Shown here: piece by piece, positions 15,554 to 23,958 of the stretch | Layout of the letters: each line of letters begins with the position of its first letter | How positions within the stretch are numbered: the first letter of the stretch is position 1 | Assembly: GCF_018474025.1 (NCBI RefSeq) | Contig: NZ_JAHCTA010000003.1 | Location: 124,001-188,000, forward strand | Length of the DNA: 64,000 nt | From: Alteromonas oceanisediminis | GTDB lineage: Bacteria; Pseudomonadota; Gammaproteobacteria; Enterobacterales; Alteromonadaceae | Direction of reading: 5' to 3' | Made by a program: the position numbers and the translations under genes | Notes under the pieces: generated by a model | Database searches by the model: none | What the model was told of the DNA's origin: nothing | The model's input: only the letters and a program-made list of their open reading frames with translations

Positions 15554-18409
15554 GTGAAACTCAATAAAATTGCACTGGTGCTTGCGATGTCCGGAATGAG
15601 CTCAACGGTTTTTGCCCAACAGGCTAATGACGAAGAGCAACAAGACACAGTCGAACGGATCGAAGTGACCGGCTCAAGTATCAAACGCACCAATCTCGAA
15701 GGTGATTTACCCATCACCGTGATCACCAAAGCGGATATTGATGCTCAAGGCATTACCTCTGCAGATCAATTATTTCTACAACTTAACATTGCCTCTAACT
15801 CAAACGACAACCTAGCCAGTAACGCCGGTATTGTGGGGGGTGAAGAGCGAGGAAATAACGGCGCGTCATCGGCCAACTTACGTCAGCAAGGTGCCAGCTC
15901 AACACTCGTATTGCTCAACGGTAGACGCGTTGCCACGCATGGTTTAAAAGGCCGTTCGGTTGACCTGAACTCGATACCTTTTGCCGCCATTGAGCGAGTA
16001 GAAGTATTACGTGATGGTGCATCTGCGGTGTACGGAACCGATGCCATTGGTGGGGTAATTAACTTTATCCTAAGAAAAGACTTTGAAGGTGTACAGGCTG
16101 AAGCCTTTGCCGATCACACCGAAGCGGGCGGCGGTAATATCTATCGCGTGAACCTGATCGGTGGTACTGGCGATATCAATAAAGATGGCTATAACATCAT
16201 GGCCTCAGCCACCTTTAAGAAAGCTGAGATCTTGCGTGGTGTTGACCGCGACTTTACCAATACCTTCCAACCTGACCGCGGTTTGTCACCGGATACTCGC
16301 GGTACACCATTTGCGTCGATTAACGATCGTTGGAATAACCCCAATGATCCCACCAGTAGCCACTACAACCTCATTGGTGGCGGTTTAATCAACCCGAATA
16401 CCGGCCTAGAGAACGATGTGCTTAACGTATTGGCGCTACCTGGGCAACCCGGTTGTGAGTCACTCCCGCTCATGGGCGTGGATACCGCCGCTCTGTGGAA
16501 CAGAACGCGTAATACGGGTGTAAGTTGTGCGTGGGACTACCCGCGTGCATCAGTGCTACAACAACCGGTTGAAAGTATCGACTTCGTGTCGCGCGGTACC
16601 ATCAAATTGGGTGACAGCGCAGAAGGGTTTGTCGAGTTTTTGGGATCTGAAGTGACCTCAAACAAAGTCTTCGAACCAAACCAAATCACGCCATGGGCTA
16701 TCGGCGCTGATGGTTGGTATCCAAGCACGGGCGCATCTTATGATTACATTGTTAACGCTTTGTCTGATTATTACGGTGCCGAGCAACTCAACATCGGTGC
16801 GCCGATTGCTTATCGCTGGCGCTGCGTAGATTGTGGCCCGCGTGAAATCGAAACCACCACCACTTCGTACAAAGTCCAATTGGGCATCAACGGCACGTGG
16901 AACGATTGGGATTATAAAGTCGGTCTTGGGCGCAGCTCCAACGAAGCTGACTCGGTACTCGGCACCGGTTACCACTATACCGAGCAGCTCGCTCAAGCCA
17001 TCGGTTCAGGTGTAGTGAATCCGTTCGTGCTACCCGGAGATTCTCAAACCCCTGAAGGCATAGCGGCACTTCAAGCGGCCTCTGCCGAAGGTGTTACGCT
17101 GTTTGGTGGCGAAACCATCATGACCCAATTTGATGCGTCTATCACTGGCGATACCGGCTGGAGCTTAGGGCTTGGTGGCGACACGATATTTGTGGCCGCG
17201 GGCGTGGATATTCGTCGTGAAGAATATAAATTTAATGGCGACCGACGCGCGGCGGATAACCGTCCCGAGATCTACGGTGCGCCGTTTGACGATGCTAATG
17301 CGTTGGAAAATGTGCATCGCACTATTGAGGCAGTTTATGCAGAAGCTTTGATCCCCGTGATTGAGTCATTCGAGCTGAATCTGGCGGTGCGTCGCGATGA
17401 TTACTCGGGCTTTGGTGCGACTACCAATCCCAAGTATGGCTTCACGTGGCGTCCACATGATGACCTTCTTTTCCGCGGAGCGTATTCAGAAGGATTTAGA
17501 GTACCGTCGTTCAACCAGTTGTTTAACGGTTTAACCGAAACGCCTTACACGGGCACTGACTTTGCTGATCCTGAGTTCTGTCCTGGAGCCGTGGTCGATC
17601 CAAACAACCCGCAGTGTCAGGCAATAACACCTATCGTATTCTCAGGCGGTCAGCTTGATCTCGGCCCCGAGGAGTCAGAACAGGCTAGTTTGGGTGTGGT
17701 TTATGCACCAAGCAAGCACTTCTCCATGAATGTTGATTGGTGGGAAATCATTATCGACGGAACCATCCAAACCACTTCGTTGGATGAGCTGGTTGAAAAT
17801 TATGACTTGTTTCAGGATAAATTTTTACGCTCTCCCGATGGGCAACTGAGAGCCATTGACCAACGCTTTATCAATGCCGGTGAACGCAACACCAGCGGTC
17901 TTGAAGTGGGTGTGCAGGCAAATGGTGAGCTGTACACAGGTGTGTGGGGTATTAACTTCAACGGTAGCTATTTGCTGGAAGACAAAAAGAAATTGTTGGA
18001 TAACGCAGAGTTTGGCCCTAACTTAGTGGGCACTCACTCTCGTGGTAACATCCCATTGCGTTGGAAGCACACAGTGTCTTTTACCTACGCACATGATGAT
18101 TTCACTCATAATCTAACGCAAATATTCAGAAACAGTTACGACGATGAGACGCCACCGGGCATTGAGTCGGGCGAAATCGATCCACCCAATTACGATGGTG
18201 AAGTGGGCAGTTATTTAATCTATAACTACAGCCTGACTTACAACGGCTTTGATGACACGCGTTTGATTTTTGGTATCAAAAACCTGTTTGACCGCGATCC
18301 GCCGTTTACGGCGCATCAAAACGACTTTTCGCCGGGTGCTGCATTCGATCCGCGTGTAGCCGACCCGCGTGGCCGCGCTTACACAGTGCAGGTAACGTAC
18401 GACTTCTAA
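15554..18409 (+). CDS. TonB-dependent receptor, oligosaccharide/muropeptide type
   Basis: A 951-residue outer-membrane receptor. Start GTG 15554 is set by GGAGA seven bases upstream and a signal peptide ending VFAQQ. The plug begins VERIEVTGSSIKRTNLEGDLPITVIT, contains ASSTLVLLNGRRVATHG and IERVEVLRDGASAVYGTDAIGGVINFI; the barrel ends VTYDF. This is the large, Cys-containing, Xanthomonas/Caulobacter-like class that in alteromonads usually imports carbohydrates or peptides rather than siderophores. Divergent from GH3/NagX and followed by halogenase, amidase and transporter genes, so the ligand is probably a cell-wall fragment or amino-sugar oligomer. Ligand is inferred. Confidence 0.83.
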   Translation: MKLNKIALVLAMSGMSSTVFAQQANDEEQQDTVERIEVTGSSIKRTNLEGDLPITVITKADIDAQGITSADQLFLQLNIASNSNDNLASNAGIVGGEERGNNGASSANLRQQGASSTLVLLNGRRVATHGLKGRSVDLNSIPFAAIERVEVLRDGASAVYGTDAIGGVINFILRKDFEGVQAEAFADHTEAGGGNIYRVNLIGGTGDINKDGYNIMASATFKKAEILRGVDRDFTNTFQPDRGLSPDTRGTPFASINDRWNNPNDPTSSHYNLIGGGLINPNTGLENDVLNVLALPGQPGCESLPLMGVDTAALWNRTRNTGVSCAWDYPRASVLQQPVESIDFVSRGTIKLGDSAEGFVEFLGSEVTSNKVFEPNQITPWAIGADGWYPSTGASYDYIVNALSDYYGAEQLNIGAPIAYRWRCVDCGPREIETTTTSYKVQLGINGTWNDWDYKVGLGRSSNEADSVLGTGYHYTEQLAQAIGSGVVNPFVLPGDSQTPEGIAALQAASAEGVTLFGGETIMTQFDASITGDTGWSLGLGGDTIFVAAGVDIRREEYKFNGDRRAADNRPEIYGAPFDDANALENVHRTIEAVYAEALIPVIESFELNLAVRRDDYSGFGATTNPKYGFTWRPHDDLLFRGAYSEGFRVPSFNQLFNGLTETPYTGTDFADPEFCPGAVVDPNNPQCQAITPIVFSGGQLDLGPEESEQASLGVVYAPSKHFSMNVDWWEIIIDGTIQTTSLDELVENYDLFQDKFLRSPDGQLRAIDQRFINAGERNTSGLEVGVQANGELYTGVWGINFNGSYLLEDKKKLLDNAEFGPNLVGTHSRGNIPLRWKHTVSFTYAHDDFTHNLTQIFRNSYDDETPPGIESGEIDPPNYDGEVGSYLIYNYSLTYNGFDDTRLIFGIKNLFDRDPPFTAHQNDFSPGAAFDPRVADPRGRAYTVQVTYDF

Positions 18410-18435
18410 GTTAACGTTATTGACGGTACAGTAGT

Positions 18436-18468
18436 GGCGGTTGGCGAAAGCTAACCGCCTATTTTTTT
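18436..18468 (+). terminator. Rho-independent terminator after the receptor gene
   Basis: GGCGGTTGGC, loop GAAA, GCTAACCGCC with one G-T pair, then TATTTTTTT. It separates the receptor transcript from the halogenase gene. Confidence 0.85.
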
Positions 18469-18500
18469 ACGCAACAACGCAAACACAATAGCCCCTAACT

Positions 18501-20015
18501 ATGCATTCACTTAAACGACTGGTGATTTTGGGCGGCGGTTCAGCCGGTTGGATGACGGCCGCGGCCTTAGCGCGCACGTTCACCACACAGCAGTATGACG
18601 TCACCGTCATTGAATCCAGTGACATCGGTACGGTGTCGGTGGGTGAAGCGACAATCCCGAATATCCGTCAATTCAATCAAATGCTCGGTATCGACGAAAA
18701 TGACTTTCTACGTAAAACACAAGGTACGTTTAAATTAGGCATTGAATTTGTTGACTGGTTCAAGCCCGGCTCACGGTATATGCACCCGTTTGGTCCTTAT
18801 GGCGTCGCATTGTATGGCGTACCTTTTCACCATTACTGGCTGCGCCAGCAACACCAAACGTCCGCAAACAGTAGAGCCGAACCGCTGGATTTAAGCCGCT
18901 ATTGTCTGGAATGGGCGGCAGCCAAAGACAACCAATTCTGTCGTCCACAACAGGGCAGCAAAACCCCACTGGCACATTTGCAGTATGCATTTCATTTCGA
19001 TGCCGTGGAATACGCACGATATTTAAAAAATTACGCACTGGAGCGTGGGGTTAAGCTCATTGACGACCGCTTTATTGCCGCACAAATGGCCCCCAGTGGC
19101 GACATCACAGCGCTTGAGTTGGCGCAGTCAGGCAAAGTTGAAGGCGACTTGTTTATCGATTGCAGCGGCTTTAAGGCTCTGCTTATCGAGAAAACATTAC
19201 AGGTAGGTTACGAGGATTGGCGGCATTGGCTTCCCTGCGATACGGCGGTTGCACAAACCTGCGAAAGCATCACGGAGCTTAAGCCATATACGCGAGCTAC
19301 TGCACGACCTGCTGGGTGGCAATGGCAAATTCCGCTACAACATCGTATCGGCAACGGGCATGTGTTCTCCAGCCGTTTTATGAGTGACGACGAAGCCACT
19401 CAACAACTTGCAGACAGCCTGCCCGCTAAAGCGTTGAGTGAGCCTCGCACGCTGCGCTGGCAGAATGGAAAACGCCACAAAGCATGGCACAAGAATTGTG
19501 TTGCCATCGGCTTGTCGGCAGGATTCATTGAACCACTGGAATCAACAGGCCTTCAGTTGATCCAATCAGGTATTTCACGCCTTATCAGTTTGTTTCCTCA
19601 ACATCGATGCAGCGATGCCGATCGGGCGGCCTACAACCGGTATACCGATTTCGAGATAGAGCGTATTCGGGATTTTGTGATTTTGCATTATAAAGCGACC
19701 GAACGTGACGATAGCGCTTTCTGGCGATACTGCCAGCACATGGAGATCCCTGATACGTTGGCTGATAAAATTGCGCTGTACCAGAGTAGTGGGCGAATAT
19801 TTCGCGACAATTCAGAGATGTTTAACGAAATTAGCTGGTTTTCGGTACTTAATGGTCAGGGTATTCAACCTCAGAGCTATCACCCGATGGCAAATGCCAT
19901 CCCTGCGCAAGAGCTCGACAACCTGATGGACAAAATCACCCAAGCCATCGCCGCAGGCAAGGCGCAGATGCCCGCTCATCAAGATTATATTTCCCAACAG
20001 TGCCGCTCAATATGA
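18501..20015 (+). CDS. Flavin-dependent tryptophan-halogenase-family protein
   Basis: A 504-residue FAD-dependent protein. It has the nucleotide-binding GGGSAGWMTAAAL (residues 11-23), a lysine at position 79 (FKLG) that matches the catalytic Lys79 of PrnA/RebH-type halogenases, the family motif WQWQIP (about residue 272) and EPLESTGLQLI, carrying the conserved Glu. So the catalytic pair appears intact. Many marine copies of this family sit next to TonB receptors in nutrient-uptake loci and have no known substrate; free tryptophan chlorination should not be assumed. It overlaps the amidase gene start by four bases. A flavin reductase partner is not seen nearby. Confidence 0.85.
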   Translation: MHSLKRLVILGGGSAGWMTAAALARTFTTQQYDVTVIESSDIGTVSVGEATIPNIRQFNQMLGIDENDFLRKTQGTFKLGIEFVDWFKPGSRYMHPFGPYGVALYGVPFHHYWLRQQHQTSANSRAEPLDLSRYCLEWAAAKDNQFCRPQQGSKTPLAHLQYAFHFDAVEYARYLKNYALERGVKLIDDRFIAAQMAPSGDITALELAQSGKVEGDLFIDCSGFKALLIEKTLQVGYEDWRHWLPCDTAVAQTCESITELKPYTRATARPAGWQWQIPLQHRIGNGHVFSSRFMSDDEATQQLADSLPAKALSEPRTLRWQNGKRHKAWHKNCVAIGLSAGFIEPLESTGLQLIQSGISRLISLFPQHRCSDADRAAYNRYTDFEIERIRDFVILHYKATERDDSAFWRYCQHMEIPDTLADKIALYQSSGRIFRDNSEMFNEISWFSVLNGQGIQPQSYHPMANAIPAQELDNLMDKITQAIAAGKAQMPAHQDYISQQCRSI

Positions 20016-22552
20016 TGAACTACCAATCGCTTTATTTTAACGCCCGTCACCTGATGGTTCAGGCCATTAGAACGGTTATCTGCCTCGGTGTGTTGCTGCT
20101 AGTGATGAGTTGCAGCCACCGCGCTATCGAACAGATGCCGTCACACAACCAAAATACCCGTGTACATGTGCTGGTCATGCATTTCACTGCCATCAATTAC
20201 GCGCGTTCGGTGCGCGCGTTAGTCGATGACGGCGGGCTAAGCTCGCATTACCTGTTACCTGAAAAGCATGATCCCACCTACCCTTACGACCACCTTAAGG
20301 TATTGCAACTGGTCGATGAACAAGCCCGCGCGTGGCACGCCGGACACAGTTTTTGGCAAGGTCGAACCGGACTCAATGACCAGTCGATTGGGATTGAAAT
20401 TGTCAATGTGCCTGAGTGTAAACGTGACAACGCCTTGGGGCCTAGCCGAGCGGAAAACGCCGGCAACCGGGTTTGTCTGTTTCCCGACTACGACCCGGAA
20501 CAAATTCAACTGTTGATAGAGCTGAGTCAGTCGATTTTATCGCGTCATCCAGACATCCATCCCACCGCCGTAGTCGGCCACTCTGACATTGCGCCCTCTC
20601 GCAAAAATGACCCTGGCCCGCGCTTTCCTTGGTATCAACTGTATAAGGCTGGCGTAGGTGCATGGTATGAGAACGAAACGCTTACGTTTTACTGGTCGTT
20701 GTTTAATGAACGCCTGCCTTCCATTGGATTGACGCAAGCGGCGCTGCGCGAGTATGGCTATGGACTGATTGAGACCGGCGTTTACGACCAAAAGACCACA
20801 GACACCCTATCGGCGTTTCAGATGCATTTTACTCCCACCCAAGTGAGTGGCGACAATGACAGCCACACCAACGCCGCGCTGTTTGCGCTGCTGGATAAAT
20901 ATTTTCCCGACAAGCTCAAACAACTGCTGGATCGTTATGAAGAGGAAGCTTCCGCTGTACTGGTAGTCACGCAACCACCAGCGAAAAGGGGCCAGATTGA
21001 TACGGTATTCCCACTCGCACAGCGCTCCGATCGACAATGGGTGAACGACAGAGCCCGATTCAAAAGTTACGCGGGTCGCGGCTCCATTACCCTCGAAGGC
21101 GCAGCACCTGACAGTGGCAGTGCAGGATCCCAAAATGAGCCTGTACATGCCGATATCTTCGTCAACGGAGAGAAATTACAACTGAATGATGGTTTTCTGC
21201 CAAATCAGCCGCAAACCTATTCCCTAGCAAGACGCACTCGCGATGGTGAAAATCTATTGAAGGTCGAGAATGTCCGGCCTGACGGAGCCAAACTCAACAT
21301 TACTATTCCCTACCCCACACTGGAACAATCCAGCACCAATAGCGGCTACGATTTTACAGCGGTCGATTCGTTTATACAGGCTGATATTAAAGCCGGTTTT
21401 CCTGGCGCAGTGCTGTTGGTGGCTAAACAGGGGAAGATTATTAAGCATACTGCGTATGGCTATGCCGAACGCTATGCGCCTGACGGCAGCGAGCTTGAAC
21501 ACCCCGTGCCGATGACGTTAGACACGGTCTTTGATCTCGCCTCAAACACCAAAACCTTTGCGACCACGCTGGCGGTTATGCACCTAGTCTCGCAAGGCAA
21601 ATTGTCGCTAGATACCCCGGTGTATCACTACTTGCCAGAGTTTCGCGGTGATGGGCGAGAAGCACGCAGTGTGCGCGATTTGCTTGACCACCGCAGCGGC
21701 TATGCGCCCAGTATTGGTTTTTACGACAAAGACAATCCGCTAGGGTCTCGCTTTTTTTCACAGCAAGCCAATACCACCAAAGACCTGTTAGTTCAGGCCG
21801 CACCGTTTACCCAAAGTCGCGGTCTGGCCACACAGTACAGTGACACCAACTTTATGTTGCTGGGGGTGCTCGTAGAACGCGTGAGCGGATTGGCACTAGA
21901 CCACTATGTAGAACATCACCTGTACCGCCCGTTAGGATTGCACCACACCGTTTTCAATCCACTGACCAAGCTAGCGGGTGCGACACGGTATGCCGCCACA
22001 GAACTGAACGGCAATTCGCGCGATGGGCGGGTCGACTTTGCGCGCATGCGCACCCACACGCTGCGCGGAGAGGTGCATGATGAAAAAGCGTTTTACAGCA
22101 TGGGCGGAGTTTCAGGCCATGCCGGGCTGTTTTCGACAGCATCCGACCTTGCCGTATTAGCACAAATGCTGCTCAATGGTGGCGGCTACGGTGAGCAGGC
22201 GCTATTTCCCAGCGCAGTGGTGAATCAATTTAGCCAACCTAGCCAGAATGATTATTCGATGGGGTTGGGTTTCCGCTTAGCCGCCGACGGTACTCGTCGC
22301 TGGCAGTTTGGCCCGTACGCGAGCACCCGCGCTTTTGGACACACCGGCTGGACGGGCACGCTAACGGTGATAGATCCGACCCACGATTTAGCCATTATAT
22401 TGCTGACCAATATGCGGCATACTCCAATCAACACTGTCACCGAGTCGAACGGCAACGCTGTTACCGACTTTGTCGGGCGACGTTTTGAAACCGGGCGCTA
22501 TGGCAGTGTCGCTAGTTTAGTGTATGAAGCGGTTCTTGCACCTCAACCATAA
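20012..22552 (+). CDS. N-acetylmuramoyl-L-alanine amidase fused to a serine beta-lactamase-like domain
   Basis: About 846 residues, lipoprotein (LLVMSC lipobox near residue 34). Residues about 50-210 are an Ami_2/AmpD-like zinc amidase (VMHFTAINYARS, GIEIVN, GHSDIAPSRKNDPGPRFPW carrying zinc ligands); about 225-300 resemble the peptidoglycan-binding tail of AmiD; a short beta-rich linker follows; about 450-845 are a serine hydrolase of the beta-lactamase/PBP4* type with SNTK (SxxK), YSD and HTG. ATG 20012 overlaps the halogenase stop (ATGA); GTG 20000 is also possible. The amidase would cut MurNAc-L-Ala bonds of anhydro-muropeptides and the second domain could act as a D-Ala peptidase or esterase. 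The fusion is uncommon. Confidence 0.83.
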   Translation: MMNYQSLYFNARHLMVQAIRTVICLGVLLLVMSCSHRAIEQMPSHNQNTRVHVLVMHFTAINYARSVRALVDDGGLSSHYLLPEKHDPTYPYDHLKVLQLVDEQARAWHAGHSFWQGRTGLNDQSIGIEIVNVPECKRDNALGPSRAENAGNRVCLFPDYDPEQIQLLIELSQSILSRHPDIHPTAVVGHSDIAPSRKNDPGPRFPWYQLYKAGVGAWYENETLTFYWSLFNERLPSIGLTQAALREYGYGLIETGVYDQKTTDTLSAFQMHFTPTQVSGDNDSHTNAALFALLDKYFPDKLKQLLDRYEEEASAVLVVTQPPAKRGQIDTVFPLAQRSDRQWVNDRARFKSYAGRGSITLEGAAPDSGSAGSQNEPVHADIFVNGEKLQLNDGFLPNQPQTYSLARRTRDGENLLKVENVRPDGAKLNITIPYPTLEQSSTNSGYDFTAVDSFIQADIKAGFPGAVLLVAKQGKIIKHTAYGYAERYAPDGSELEHPVPMTLDTVFDLASNTKTFATTLAVMHLVSQGKLSLDTPVYHYLPEFRGDGREARSVRDLLDHRSGYAPSIGFYDKDNPLGSRFFSQQANTTKDLLVQAAPFTQSRGLATQYSDTNFMLLGVLVERVSGLALDHYVEHHLYRPLGLHHTVFNPLTKLAGATRYAATELNGNSRDGRVDFARMRTHTLRGEVHDEKAFYSMGGVSGHAGLFSTASDLAVLAQMLLNGGGYGEQALFPSAVVNQFSQPSQNDYSMGLGFRLAADGTRRWQFGPYASTRAFGHTGWTGTLTVIDPTHDLAIILLTNMRHTPINTVTESNGNAVTDFVGRRFETGRYGSVASLVYEAVLAPQP

Positions 22553-22574
22553 TAATAAAACAGGGTATTAAGCA

Positions 22575-23948
22575 ATGGGTTGGTATTCAATCATTCCACC
22601 ACTGGTCGCCATCATCGTGGTGTTCTGGAAAAAAGAAGTCATTCTGGCGCTGCTGCTGGCGGTATTATCCGCGGAGGCGCTGTTATTACTTCACACCGGT
22701 GATCAATCACTCTGGCTGAGCCCAGTCACCAGCATTGAGCGCGCGATTGAGATCATTACCAGCCCAGGCAACGCGCGCATTCTTCTGTTTAGTATCATGA
22801 TTGGCGCATTACTGGCCTATATTCGCGATTCTGGCGGTGTTGCCGCCACCGTCGAGCTACTCATAAAACGGGGGGTGGCTCGCAGTAAGCGGCAAGTGGG
22901 TGGGCTCACCTTTTTTACCGGCGTGGCGGTTTTTATCGAATCCAACCTGAGTGTGCTTACCGCCGGTATACTGGCCCGCGGCTTGTTCGACAAATTTAAA
23001 ATGAGCCGGGCGCGACTCGCCTATATTATTGACAGCACCAGTGCGCCAATCTGTATTCTGATTTTGCTGAATGGCTGGGGCGCGTTCGTGCTTGGTTTGC
23101 TCAGTAATTATGAATTGGCCGCAAGCCCCGCCGAAATTTTGTGGGGCAGCGTACCGTTTAACTTCTATGCCATCATCACGCTACTCATCGTGCTATACAC
23201 GATTTTTGCCGACAAAGTGCATGGCCCAATGAAACAGGCTGAAGTAGACCTTACCCGCACTGACACTGAATTAGCCGCAGCGCCGGCGAGTAAAGCGCGC
23301 TTTATGCTCATTCCTTTAACGGTAATGGTGGTATCGATGGTGGGCTTTATGCTGTGGACAGGCAGCGGTAGTCTGGCGCAAGGCAGTGGCAGTCAATCCG
23401 TGCTTTATGCCACGATGCTCGGCTGTGTTGTTGCGTATTTATTGTTACTAAGCCACGGGCGATTTACCCACAAAGAGCTGGTCGATACTGGCTTTAAAGG
23501 CATGGGTGAGCTGCTGCCGTTGGTCAGTATTGTGCTGCTGTCACTGACCTTGGGCGCTAGTTTAAAGGTATTGGGCACTGGGGTATTTGTGGCCGGTATT
23601 GTGGGTGAGTTCCTGCCTATATTTTTAGTCGTCCCGCTGTTGTTTATTGCAGGAGGCATTATGTCATTTACCACCGGCACCAGTTGGGGCACGTTTGCGA
23701 TCCTCATTCCTATTGGCGTACCGCTGATCCAAACCCTTGGCCTGCCGCCGTCACTGGTGGTAGCTGCGATCCTGGGTGGTGGTGTATTTGGCGACCACTG
23801 CTCGCCGATATCCGACACCACCGCAGTTTCGTCCATCGCCGCAGGCTGTGATTTGTTAACCCACGTGAAAACCCAACTTCCCTATGCGCTGTTTGCCGGT
23901 GGCTTGAGTGTTGCCGCGTTCACGCTTGCCAGTGTCGTTATGATTTAA
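22575..23948 (+). CDS. NhaC-family sodium/proton antiporter or related permease
   Basis: A 457-residue inner-membrane protein with about ten to twelve hydrophobic helices. Family segments include FSIMIGALLAYIRDSGG, FTGVAVFIESNLSVLTAG, IIDSTSAPICILILLNGWG, and near the end SFTTGTSWGTFAILIPIGVPL and GVFGDHCSPISDTTAVSSIAAGCD, all typical of NhaC. Members exchange sodium for protons or amino-acid-like anions. It starts 23 bases after the amidase fusion and ends just before ggt (ribosome site AAGGAG overlaps its stop region), so the three form an operon. It may import an amino acid or peptide product freed by the neighbouring hydrolases; this is inference. Confidence 0.83.
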   Translation: MGWYSIIPPLVAIIVVFWKKEVILALLLAVLSAEALLLLHTGDQSLWLSPVTSIERAIEIITSPGNARILLFSIMIGALLAYIRDSGGVAATVELLIKRGVARSKRQVGGLTFFTGVAVFIESNLSVLTAGILARGLFDKFKMSRARLAYIIDSTSAPICILILLNGWGAFVLGLLSNYELAASPAEILWGSVPFNFYAIITLLIVLYTIFADKVHGPMKQAEVDLTRTDTELAAAPASKARFMLIPLTVMVVSMVGFMLWTGSGSLAQGSGSQSVLYATMLGCVVAYLLLLSHGRFTHKELVDTGFKGMGELLPLVSIVLLSLTLGASLKVLGTGVFVAGIVGEFLPIFLVVPLLFIAGGIMSFTTGTSWGTFAILIPIGVPLIQTLGLPPSLVVAAILGGGVFGDHCSPISDTTAVSSIAAGCDLLTHVKTQLPYALFAGGLSVAAFTLASVVMI

Positions 23949-23958
23949 GGAGCTCGCT

